Part shown: piece after piece, positions 1 to 5,219 of the stretch
Layout of the letters: every line of letters starts with the position of its first letter
Numbering within the stretch: the stretch's first letter is position 1
Assembly: GCA_039583705.1 (NCBI GenBank)
Contig: JAVKSM010000155.1
Span: 1 to 5,219, forward strand
DNA length: 5,219 nt
DNA from: JAVKSM01 sp039583705
GTDB lineage: Bacteria; Actinomycetota; Actinomycetes; Mycobacteriales; Pseudonocardiaceae
Direction of reading: 5' to 3'
Translations under genes and position numbers: made by a program
Notes under the pieces: model-generated
The model's input: the letters and a program-made list of their open reading frames with translations, nothing else
Told to the model about the DNA's origin: nothing
Databases searched by the model: none

Positions 1-598
1 CTCCGGGAGATCATCACCTACCCGTACTGCACCCAGGTCGTTGACCGTACCTCCTCCGACATGGTCCTCGGCAAAGGCAAAGCCGCCCAAGGCGCCGATG
101 CCTCCATCCTCTCCGAAGACCACAAAGGCGTCGGCGTCCTGGTCACCGGACCCGGATCCTTCGAGATCGTCCGCTGCGATTACATGGACCTCCCCGCGTT
201 CGCGGAGATCTGTGCCCACGGCCGAGCCCTGCGGATCGCCGCCGGAACCCTGACCGGGAACGCCGCCGCGGAAGCCGTGGCCGCCGCCGAAGCCGCCGGG
301 GTGCAGATCCCCGCCGTGTTGGCCGACGTGCTGTACGCCATGCACGGCGTGGACCGCATGCACACCACCACTCTGCTGGCCCGGCTGGTCAACACCGACG
401 AAGGCGCCTACGGCGAGTTCAGCCCCGAACGCCTCGCCGAGGAACTCAGAACGCGTCGGCGTCCGACGCTCCGGCCGGCAAGTCAAAGTCGAGGGGGTCA
501 ACCTCGCCGGATACCGCCGCGCTGACCTCGAAGCCGCCGTCCCTGCCTGCGCCACCCTCCCCCACCCACGCCAAATATTCACGGAAAGTAATCAGTAG
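1..598 (+). pseudogene. FtsK/SpoIIIE-type conjugative DNA translocase, C-terminal part, frameshifted
   Basis: This is the C-terminal part of an FtsK/TraB-like hexameric ATPase of the kind that moves double-stranded DNA between mycelial cells in actinomycete plasmids and integrative elements. The frame is open from base 1, so the gene begins outside the window and the Walker A and B motifs are missing. What remains is the end of the motor domain, with the conserved stretch DRTSSDMVLGKGKAAQGADA (codons 15-34), then GVGVLVTGP, then a winged-helix-like tail beginning near MHTTTLLARLVNTDEGAYGE. The original frame reads to a stop at 523-525, but its last 25 or so codons are arginine/proline-rich and unlike the family. 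From base 449 the +1 frame gives ERVGVRRSGRQV and then VNLAGYRRADLEAA, which is the expected family tail, and stops at 596-598. Removing A448 would join the two as EEL-ERVGV. So this is a one-base insertion or a sequencing error; no homopolymer run is present to suggest slippage. The family assignment rests on recalled family patterns. Confidence 0.82.
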
Positions 599-731
599 CG
601 GGGAACGTCCACACCGCCCCGCCGTCCGGGACCCCGCTACCCACACCCAGCGAGCACCGAGCCGGTAGCGGGGGCCCGCTACCGAGGTAGAGCCCCCCGG
701 GTAACGGGCAGCGACCAGCGCGGTAGCGGGG
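595..731. repeat. Cluster of GTAGCGGG 8-mers, candidate clt/TRS transfer site
   Basis: Exact copies of GTAGCGGG lie at 595-602, 665-672 and 723-730 on the plus strand. Its complement CCCGCTAC lies at 633-640 and 675-682. A one-mismatch copy, GTAACGGG, is at 701-708. Three copies extend to GGTAGCGGGG (632-641 inverted, 664-673 and 722-731). Five exact copies in about 136 bases are far above chance even in GC-rich DNA, and I saw none elsewhere in the window. The first copy overlaps the stop codon of the frame-corrected translocase. In Streptomyces plasmids such as pSVH1, the TraB translocase binds 8-bp repeats in a clt locus next to traB, so a transfer site is the leading inference. A regulator operator or replication iterons are alternatives. 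The stretch from 599 to 861 holds no convincing gene. Confidence 0.75.
663..684. repeat. Perfect 10-bp inverted repeat, 2-bp spacer
   Basis: CGGTAGCGGG at 663-672 is followed by GG and then by its exact reverse complement CCCGCTACCG at 675-684. It is the centre of the 8-mer cluster and the only place where two copies abut head to head. The geometry, with half-site centres 12 bp apart, suits a protein dimer on duplex DNA better than an RNA hairpin, since a 2-base loop is too tight without opening the last pairs. No T-tract follows, so it is not a typical intrinsic terminator. Confidence 0.8.
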
Positions 732-861
732 GGTAGACCCCCACGAAGCCGCCGATCCCGGTGCCCGTTCCCGGCCACAACCTCGTCACACCATGCCCTC
801 CGCGCCGACCCTGGCACACCCTTGTCTGACCACGCACAGTGAGCAGAAGGGCGCCACCCAC

Positions 862-1026
862 GTGACTGCCCCCGACGACCCTCCCCTGACACACCCCCCG
901 CCACCCGACCGGGCAGCTCGACCCGCCGCGAGCGTCGACAGGTACCGCGCGAGGCCGACCAGTCGAGCGGTGTCACGCCACGCGCGGCTGGACGGTCCGA
1001 ACCCCGGAACCACGGAACCGGGATGA
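862..1026 (+). CDS. Small proline-rich hypothetical protein (54 aa)
   Basis: I do not recognise this protein. A GTG start at 862 has an AGAAGGG ribosome-binding sequence at 845-851, 10 bases upstream. This favours it over the ATG at 793 in the same frame, whose extra residues look like noncoding translation. The product begins MTAPDDPPLTHPPPPDRAAR, then has a basic stretch with YRARPTSRAVSRHARL, and ends GTTEPG. It has no membrane segment or cysteines. Its TGA stop at 1024-1026 overlaps the ATG of the next ORF (ATGA), an arrangement typical of translational coupling. The proline-rich composition is also what random GC-rich DNA gives, so the call depends mainly on the ribosome-binding site and the overlap. 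Confidence 0.42.
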   Translation: MTAPDDPPLTHPPPPDRAARPAASVDRYRARPTSRAVSRHARLDGPNPGTTEPG

Positions 1027-1205
1027 CGTCGTCTCACCAGCTCCAACGGGACGCCGTACGCGAGTTCGTCGCTCGGACGCGTGCTGAGCAGGGGTTGCCG
1101 CCGACGATCGAGGATCCCACCGCGCTCAACCAGATCGCGGCGGTGTTCCTGCTGGTCAAGGCACCGAACGCTCGTGCTGATGAACCGAACCCTAGTGCTG
1201 AGTGA
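1023..1205 (+). CDS. Small hypothetical protein (60 aa), element-associated type
   Basis: The function is unknown. The first two thirds look like a real folded peptide: a helical stretch QRDAVREFVARTRAEQGLPP, then TIEDPTALNQIAAVFLLV, with normal codon use and an amphipathic pattern. From memory, short proteins with an EFVARTRAxQGLPPTxxDP pattern occur in actinomycete mobile elements; this could not be searched here. The ATG at 1023 lies in an ATGA overlap with the preceding small ORF and has no strong ribosome-binding site of its own, so translation may depend on coupling. Its last 14 bases overlap the 3' end of msrA on the other strand, so the two genes converge with no room for a terminator. 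The tail after residue 45 or so (NARADEPNPSAE) is low complexity and may be read-through past a lost border. Confidence 0.6.
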   Translation: MTSSHQLQRDAVREFVARTRAEQGLPPTIEDPTALNQIAAVFLLVKAPNARADEPNPSAE

Positions 1206-1860
1206 CTGACGGATCACCCGATGGGGCACTCATGTGAACACCCGTGCCGCCCAGTCCGCAGTACCCGTTCGCGTTGCGGGCGAGGTACTGCTGGTGGTAG
1301 TCCTCGGCGTAGTGGAAGGCATGCAGCGGCGCAATCTCAGTGGTGATCTCGCCGTGTCGGGACGCGCTGAGCGCACGCTGGTAAGCTGTGCGGCTCGACT
1401 CGGCGGCTTTGCGTTGGGCCTCGTCGACGTAGTAGACGGCCGAGCGGTACTGAGTACCGACGTCGGCGCCTTGGCGCATCCCCTGCGTCGGGTCGTGGCC
1501 TTCCCAGAACACCGTGAGCAGGCTCTCGTAGGAGACCTGCGCCGGGTCGAACACGACGAGCACGACCTCGGCGTGTCCGGTGAGCCCGGAGCAGACCTCC
1601 TGGTAGGTCGGGTTCGGTGTGTAGCCGCCGGCGTAGCCCACCGCGGTGGAGTAGACCCCGGGCTTCTGCCAGAAGGCTCGCTCGGCGCCCCAGAAGCAGC
1701 CCATGCCGAACACCGCGGTCGCGAGCCCTTCGGGGAACGGCGGCTGGATCCGGCGCTGGTTGACCTCGTGCGTCTCCGGCACCCGCAGCGGCGTCGGACG
1801 GCCTGGCAGCGCGTCCCGCTCGCTGACCATCGTCCGCTTGTCCCGACCGAACCAGCCCAT
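1192..1860 (-). CDS. msrA: Peptide methionine (S)-S-oxide reductase MsrA
   Basis: This cytoplasmic enzyme reduces the S-epimer of methionine sulfoxide in proteins and free methionine, repairing oxidative damage. The 222-residue product has the catalytic motif GMGCFWGAE with the nucleophilic Cys55, then VGYAGGYTPNPTYQEVCSG with Cys90, then TGHAEVVLVVFDP, and WEGHDPTQGMRQGADVGTQY. The resolving cysteine is Cys201 in NGYCGLGGTGV near the C-terminus. The usual second C-terminal cysteine is absent; the tail after GTGV is HMSAPSGDPSVTQH, so recycling probably uses one resolving Cys. The N-terminal 40 residues, including ALPGRPTPLRVPETHEVN, match the extended form common in actinobacteria, which supports the ATG at 1860. 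No strong ribosome-binding site sits at ideal spacing; a GAGGG about 13 bases upstream lies in a small hairpin. It lies 84 bases downstream of the deacetylase gene on the same strand. Confidence 0.96.
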   Translation of the reverse strand: MGWFGRDKRTMVSERDALPGRPTPLRVPETHEVNQRRIQPPFPEGLATAVFGMGCFWGAERAFWQKPGVYSTAVGYAGGYTPNPTYQEVCSGLTGHAEVVLVVFDPAQVSYESLLTVFWEGHDPTQGMRQGADVGTQYRSAVYYVDEAQRKAAESSRTAYQRALSASRHGEITTEIAPLHAFHYAEDYHQQYLARNANGYCGLGGTGVHMSAPSGDPSVTQH

Positions 1861-1864
1861 GGCA

Positions 1865-1880
1865 CCGAGGCTACCCTCGG
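1865..1880 (-). promoter_or_regulatory. Hairpin over the msrA ribosome-binding region
   Basis: CCGAGG at 1865-1870 and CCTCGG at 1875-1880 form a perfect 6-bp stem with a 4-base loop, ending 4 bases upstream of the msrA start codon. In the minus-strand transcript the left arm holds GAGG, the only purine-rich candidate ribosome-binding site close to the start. Folding could therefore limit initiation. A short GC-rich stem may also arise by chance in such DNA. Confidence 0.25.
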
Positions 1881-1906
1881 CCCGTCCCGCCGGGAGGGAT
1901 CAGCCC

Positions 1907-1930
1907 GGCCCCCGCAGGTGACGCCGGGGG
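1907..1930 (-). terminator. Weak GC stem-loop after the deacetylase gene
   Basis: CCCCCG at 1909-1914 pairs with CGGGGG at 1925-1930 around a 10-base loop, starting 14 bases past the deacetylase stop codon in the transcript. There is no T-tract. Actinobacterial terminators often lack one, but the stem is only six pairs, so partial attenuation before msrA is the most that can be suggested. Confidence 0.2.
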
Positions 1931-1944
1931 TGCGGCCGGGGGGA

Positions 1945-2739
1945 TCAGAGCCCGGCGAGCAGGTCGGTCTCGGTGATGCCGGGGCCCTGCCCGTCCCGGA
2001 TGAACCACTCGGTGCCGAACGCATAGCCGAAAACGTCCCTGGGCATCGTCAGGAAGAAAGAGTGCTCGCCGATCTGGCTGGCGTGCGCCCGCATGGCGCC
2101 GCGCTTGTGGTCCAGGTACGGCGATACGTCCACGGCCGCGGTGATCACCGACTCAGGTTTGCCGAAACCTTCGTCAGCAGCGAGGTCCGGTACCTCGACG
2201 CCGGCGGCTCGCGCCTGCTCGCTGTAGGCCGCCAAACCCCGGAGGAGGTGGTCGCGGTTGATCGTGTGCTGGTAGACCCGCGGGGTGTCGGCCAGCTCAG
2301 CGGCCCGCTTCCCCACCCGGTGCACCTGGATGTGGTCCGGGTGGCCGTAACCACCGTTGTCGTCGTAGCAGGTCAGCACGTCGGCGCGCTCCTCGCGCAG
2401 GATCGCGGCCAGCTTCTCGGCGGCCTCCTCGACCGGAGCGGTCCAGAAGGAACCCGGTGCGTCGTTGGCGGGCGTTCCCATCATCCCGGAATCGACGTAG
2501 CCGAGGAACTCCACGCGCGCCACCCCGAGAATGCCGGCCGAGGCCTGGGTCTCGGCGACCCGGCGCTGCCAGAGCTGCTCACCCGGCGCGAGGACGCCGT
2601 CCGGCACCTCACCGTGCTCACCGCGGGTGGCGACGACGAGCACGACGCGGTGTCCCTCCTCGAATGCCCGGCGCATCACGCCACCACACCCGATGCACTC
2701 GTCGTCGGGGTGGGCGTGAAAGGACACCAGTGTGGCCAC
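1945..2739 (-). CDS. PIG-L/LmbE-family zinc deacetylase (MshB/Mca-like)
   Basis: This 264-residue cytoplasmic hydrolase belongs to the family that removes N-acetyl groups from amino-sugar compounds (MshB in mycothiol synthesis) or cleaves mycothiol conjugates (Mca). It begins directly with VATLVSFHAHPDDECIGCGG. His10 and Asp13 are the expected zinc ligands and Asp12 the general base. The second half of the site is GGYGHPDHIQVH, with His133 and His136 as catalytic histidine and third zinc ligand. Also typical are VVATRGEHGEVPDG (35-48) and LGYVDSGMMGTP (79-90). It is somewhat shorter than MshB or Mca, and HPDDEC differs from the HPDDES of both, so it is more likely a related paralogue of unknown substrate. 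The GTG start at 2739 is chosen because the family core starts at once. No in-frame start was seen just upstream, and the nearest GGGAGG is 18 bases away, so a leaderless or weakly initiated mRNA is possible. Confidence 0.94.
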   Translation of the reverse strand: MATLVSFHAHPDDECIGCGGVMRRAFEEGHRVVLVVATRGEHGEVPDGVLAPGEQLWQRRVAETQASAGILGVARVEFLGYVDSGMMGTPANDAPGSFWTAPVEEAAEKLAAILREERADVLTCYDDNGGYGHPDHIQVHRVGKRAAELADTPRVYQHTINRDHLLRGLAAYSEQARAAGVEVPDLAADEGFGKPESVITAAVDVSPYLDHKRGAMRAHASQIGEHSFFLTMPRDVFGYAFGTEWFIRDGQGPGITETDLLAGL

Positions 2740-2833
2740 TCGGCGACGGTACCCGCACCTCCCGGCGACGAGCCGCGACGTACCGCACGCCGACGACGGG
2801 CCCGACAGTGCTACGGCCGCACCGGGGGCGCCG

Positions 2834-4063
2834 TCAGGTGTTCGCAGGCAAGGCCCCAAGCTGGGCCGCGAGGATCCGGAGGAACGCGGCAGCCGCGGCG
2901 TTGAGGTCGGTGCCCGAGAACTCGACGCGCACGAGCAGGTTGCCCGAAGCGTAGAACGCGCGGGCCAGCACCTTGCCAGGCTGCACCGGCAGCATCTCGA
3001 TCGGCACGCCGGGCGGGGAGCCGGGAGCCGGCTGCAGGCCGGAGGCGAGTTGCAGCGCGGTGAGTCGGTCGCGTGCGGCGAGGGCCTGGTCCGGGCTGGC
3101 GACGGCGACGAGCGCGACGACCGCCCTGCCCATGGGGAAGTCCGCGACAGCGAGCCGGGCGGCACCCGGCTGGGCCGCCTGGTAGGCGGCCACCTCGCCG
3201 GGCGTGAGGATCCCGGCCCGCGCCAGTCCCGCGAAGTCCGTGACGTCGGTGACCTCCTCCTGGCCGCCGAGCGGGGCGGGCGCCAGTCGGTCCGGACGCG
3301 ACAAGGCGGGGGCCGGCCGGGGGGTGGCGGCCGGCCGTGCCGTGACGGCAGACCCCGGGGCGGGAGTCGACTGGGGGGCGGGGGCCGGGACCGAGGAGAC
3401 CGGGGCGGCGGGAGCGGCGGTGGCGGCCGGGGAGACCGGGAGGACCGGGGAGGCGGTGGCCAGGGGGACGATCGGCGTCCGCGCGGCGGACGACCCGCCG
3501 CCTGACATGCGTCCGAGGAGCAGGTAGGCGCTGACGGCGAGACCGAGTAGCACCACCACCGCGGTCGCCGCTGCCACGCTCTTGCCGACGCCCTGCCTCC
3601 TGAGCGGCGCGAAGATCTTCGCGGCCGGCCGGGGGTGCGGCCGGAGGCGGCCCGCGCCGCCGTGCGGCACCGGCGGGAACCGCGGATCGCCCCACGGCGG
3701 CGCGCTCCCTTCGCCCGCCCCGTCCAGGTCCGGGCCTGGCCAGGCCCCGTGGCCCAGGGGGGTTCCGGGGCCCAACGGGACTCCGGGCTGACGGGCACCG
3801 GGACCCGACCCGACCCCGCAGTGGTCGGGCTCCTCATGCAACGCCGCTGGCCGGGGTATCAGGTCGGTGTCGAGCTCGCCGAGATGATCCTCGCGGAGAT
3901 CCTCCCCGACCACCTCCGTCGTCTCCTCGGCTGGCTCGTCGGATCTGACGTCGGGCGCTGCGGGAGCGGGCGCCGGGGTGGCTGCGGGCGCCGGGATCCC
4001 GGGTGCCGGGGTGGCGGGCGCCGCGGGCCGCCACGAGAAAGGCGGCGGGAACGGATCCTTCAC
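2834..4063 (-). CDS. Proline/alanine-rich single-pass membrane protein of unknown function
   Basis: I do not recognise this 409-residue protein. Residues 1-160 form a disordered cytoplasmic region rich in Pro, Ala and Gly, with an acidic patch (SDEPAEETTEVVGEDLREDH, 41-60) and a basic stop before the membrane (RRQGVGK). One hydrophobic helix spans about 163-184 (AVVVLLGLAVSAYLLLG), giving an N-in, C-out topology. A Pro/Ala/Ser linker (190-265) then leads to an outer domain (270-405) with TDFAGLARAGILTPGEVAAY, an alpha/beta part around AVVALVAVASPDQALAARDR, and the end AFYASGNLLVRVEFSGTDLN. The plan resembles actinobacterial envelope sensors or anchored proteins, with no catalytic motif visible. 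The only cysteine is Cys82. The GTG start at 4063 is supported by AGGGAG seven bases upstream. It is followed after 94 bases by the deacetylase gene. A TAATGT at 4202-4207 (minus strand) is a possible -10 box but has no clear -35 partner. Confidence 0.82.
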   Translation of the reverse strand: MKDPFPPPFSWRPAAPATPAPGIPAPAATPAPAPAAPDVRSDEPAEETTEVVGEDLREDHLGELDTDLIPRPAALHEEPDHCGVGSGPGARQPGVPLGPGTPLGHGAWPGPDLDGAGEGSAPPWGDPRFPPVPHGGAGRLRPHPRPAAKIFAPLRRQGVGKSVAAATAVVVLLGLAVSAYLLLGRMSGGGSSAARTPIVPLATASPVLPVSPAATAAPAAPVSSVPAPAPQSTPAPGSAVTARPAATPRPAPALSRPDRLAPAPLGGQEEVTDVTDFAGLARAGILTPGEVAAYQAAQPGAARLAVADFPMGRAVVALVAVASPDQALAARDRLTALQLASGLQPAPGSPPGVPIEMLPVQPGKVLARAFYASGNLLVRVEFSGTDLNAAAAAFLRILAAQLGALPANT

Positions 4064-4070
4064 CCGGCGG

Positions 4071-4076
4071 CTCCCT
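4071..4076 (-). promoter_or_regulatory. Ribosome-binding site of the membrane-protein gene
   Basis: AGGGAG on the minus strand lies seven bases before the GTG at 4063. This good match at standard spacing decides the start of the 409-residue protein over alternatives in the same frame. Confidence 0.65.
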
Positions 4077-4245
4077 GCCCGATCTGGCGGGCGGCACGAT
4101 CCTCGCCGGGCCGCCGCAGCTCGTCCTGCCAGGTCAACTCGACACCCCCTCCACCGAGCCAGCCGCGCGACCCGGACCGCGCCGCGCCTGGCGGACAGGA
4201 GACATTAGCGTCCCTCTGATTGATCTCCGCGGGAGGGCCGACCAG

Positions 4246-4395
4246 GTGCTGGTCACCCAGCTCGACGTGACCGACGGCGACCGGATCCTCGAGATCGGCA
4301 CCGGCACCGGCTACAACGCCGCGTTGCTCTGCCACCGGCTCGGCGACGCCGCGGTGACCACCGTCGACGGCGACGACGACCCAAGCCGCCGGTAG
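4246..4395 (+). pseudogene. Truncated PIMT-like SAM-dependent methyltransferase remnant
   Basis: The 49-residue product contains an intact SAM-binding motif I region, VLVTQLDVTDGDRILEIGTG followed by TGYNAALLCHRLGD and VTTVD. This is the signature of protein-L-isoaspartate methyltransferase-like enzymes, including those linked to actinobacterial peptide systems. The match stops right after VTTVD, where an Ile-Asp pair and the rest of the domain should follow; instead it reads GDDDPSRR and a TAG at 4393-4395. Full-length relatives are several times longer and have residues before this block, so both ends appear lost. The GTG at 4246 has GGGAGG at 4231-4236, nine bases upstream, so the remnant may still be translated. 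The same frame is open from 4003, but the upstream residues show no family resemblance. Its stop is seven bases from the stop of the converging nuclease gene. Confidence 0.72.
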
Positions 4396-4405
4396 CGGCA
4401 GCTAC
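4392..4405. terminator. Small hairpin spanning two converging stop codons
   Basis: GTAGC at 4392-4396 and GCTAC at 4401-4405 form a 5-bp stem with a 4-base loop. Each arm contains the TAG stop codon of one of the two converging reading frames. It could act weakly in both directions, but it is short and has no T-tract. Confidence 0.2.
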
Positions 4406-5219
4406 AGGTCGCCGGCGTAGGGGACGGCGAGCACGCCGTCCGACGACATCCAGCGGCGCAGCGTGAGCGTCGCGAGCACGTCGTCCTCGTTGTAGACCAG
4501 CAACCGCCGCCGCTGCCCCTCGTCCGGCTCCGCCCCGTCGAGGCCGACCGCGTCGCGGTACCACCGCATCGAGTTCTCGCCGCCGGCCTCGGCGTCCCGC
4601 CACGCGAACCCGGCCACCGGCGCGACCCGCTTGAGACCCTTGCCCTGGGCGCAGAGGAACTGCCGGTCGATGGCGGCGTACAGGTCGACCCACTGCGCGG
4701 AGCCGATGAACTCCCGCACCTCGCCACGGCCGGGTATCCCCGGCATGCCCGCGAAACGCTCCGCCGAGGACAACAGCCACCGGTTCTCGGCCTGCTCGTT
4801 GTAGCAGTACGCCCGGAACGACAGCCCGCGCGCCGCGGCCGTCGCCCGCACGCCGGTGAGCCAGGTCCAGAACGCGGCGAACGAGCGGGCCTCGTCGGCG
4901 GTGGGCAGCGGATCCCAGGTGGCGAAGGCCCGGTAGCCGGCCGACTCTCCCACGTCCGCCCCGGACAGCCAGCACCCCCACAGGTAGGCGCCGGACTCGC
5001 CGAAGCTCTCCATGTCGACGTCGACCTCGACGTCGGCGCGCGGCACCGTGACCCCGCGCGCCCGGCGCACCAGCCGCAGCCCGCGCTGCCAGGCCCGGGC
5101 AAGCGGCACCGAGTCGACGAAGGACACCCCTGCCAGCGGCGCCGGCTCCGGGCCGAACCGGTCCAGCGCCGCAAGGTCATCCACAGTGGACACCCCCACC
5201 GCCCGCAGCGCCCCCGCGT
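4402..5219 (-). CDS. TM0106-family RecB-like nuclease, C-terminal RNase H-like half (partial)
   Basis: The reading frame is open to the right edge, so the N-terminal part lies outside; full-length relatives carry a RecB-like PD-(D/E)XK domain there. A GTG at 5199 could serve as a start, but the residues before it (GALRAVGVSTVDDLAALD) form a helix-hairpin-helix-like element that continues across it. Counting from that GTG, the RNase H-like domain starts at DVEVDVDMES, with acidic residues Asp62 and Glu64. It continues through YLWGCWL, AYCYNEQAENRWLL (130-143), QWVDLY (169-174) and KGLKRVAPVAGFAWRD (187-202). The segment GGENSMRWYRDAVG follows, and the final acidic motif YNEDDVLATLTLRRWM has Asp239 and Asp240. 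These fit a DEDD-like exonuclease fold of the YprB type. The cellular role is not well defined; DNA processing or repair is inferred. It converges on the methyltransferase remnant. Confidence 0.88.
   Translation of the reverse strand, partial: AGALRAVGVSTVDDLAALDRFGPEPAPLAGVSFVDSVPLARAWQRGLRLVRRARGVTVPRADVEVDVDMESFGESGAYLWGCWLSGADVGESAGYRAFATWDPLPTADEARSFAAFWTWLTGVRATAAARGLSFRAYCYNEQAENRWLLSSAERFAGMPGIPGRGEVREFIGSAQWVDLYAAIDRQFLCAQGKGLKRVAPVAGFAWRDAEAGGENSMRWYRDAVGLDGAEPDEGQRRRLLVYNEDDVLATLTLRRWMSSDGVLAVPYAGDL

Noticed and set aside
812..828. TGGCAC followed by TTGT, resembling a sigma-54 -24/-12 promoter
   Set aside because: The spacing is off by one and actinobacteria generally lack sigma-54, so the resemblance is taken as chance.
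991..1019. GGTCCGAACCCC resembling a tRNA T-arm, and the direct repeat CGGAACC-A-CGGAACC, as an attachment-site remnant
   Set aside because: No acceptor stem, anticodon arm or matching half could be found, and the 7-bp repeat is too short in this composition.
446..1229. Long minus-strand open frames through the repeat and small-ORF region
   Set aside because: The translations are rich in Arg, Gly, Ser and Trp with no recognisable motif, and they run opposite the translocase tail and the better supported small ORFs.
1234..2904. A 556-codon plus-strand open frame opposite msrA and the deacetylase
   Set aside because: It is antisense to two clearly recognisable enzymes and its composition is the Arg/Gly/Val-rich pattern of a GC-rich shadow frame; it shows no family motifs.
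3300..3480. GC-rich tandem-like repetition on the plus strand
   Set aside because: It is the complement of the Pro/Ala/Thr linker in the membrane protein and is explained by that coding sequence.
4003..4245. Extension of the methyltransferase remnant upstream to the ATG at 4003
   Set aside because: The added residues are Pro/Arg/Ala-rich and the first part is antisense to the membrane-protein gene start; the GTG at 4246 has the ribosome-binding site and the family match.

Overview
The window is very GC-rich, and its genes favour G or C at third codon positions and use several GTG starts. It carries a PIG-L deacetylase of the type common in mycothiol-producing bacteria, a TM0106-type RecB-like nuclease and a fragment of an actinomycete FtsK-type conjugative translocase. 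Together these point to an actinobacterium, perhaps a pseudonocardial or related filamentous lineage; the lineage guess is weak.

The left part (1-1205, plus strand) looks like the end of an actinomycete integrative element or plasmid-like region. It opens with the C-terminal third of an FtsK/SpoIIIE-type DNA translocase. The reading frame is broken near base 448, and the conserved tail continues in the +1 frame to a stop at 596-598. Directly downstream, at 595-731, is a gene-free cluster of five exact 8-mers (GTAGCGGG or its complement) plus one near copy, including a perfect 10-bp inverted repeat at 663-684. Its position just 3' of a translocase gene, and the 8-bp repeat size, match the clt/TRS transfer sites known from Streptomyces conjugative plasmids. 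This is the most interesting signal in the window. Two very short ORFs with an ATGA overlap (862-1026 and 1023-1205) follow.

The middle part (1192-4063, minus strand) reads as chromosomal backbone. From upstream to downstream it has a 409-residue proline/alanine-rich single-pass membrane protein of unknown function, a zinc-dependent PIG-L/LmbE deacetylase related to MshB/Mca, and MsrA methionine sulfoxide reductase. Gaps of 94 and 84 bases and a shared strand allow co-transcription, but internal signals could also separate them. A link to thiol or oxidative-stress physiology is plausible for the last two genes and is an inference.

The right part (4246-5219) has a 49-residue remnant of a PIMT-like SAM methyltransferase on the plus strand. 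It retains motif I but ends abruptly. Seven bases after its stop comes the stop of a converging minus-strand gene, the C-terminal RNase H-like half of a TM0106-family RecB-like nuclease, which runs off the right edge of the window. No tRNA, rRNA, CRISPR array, transposase or integrase was seen.
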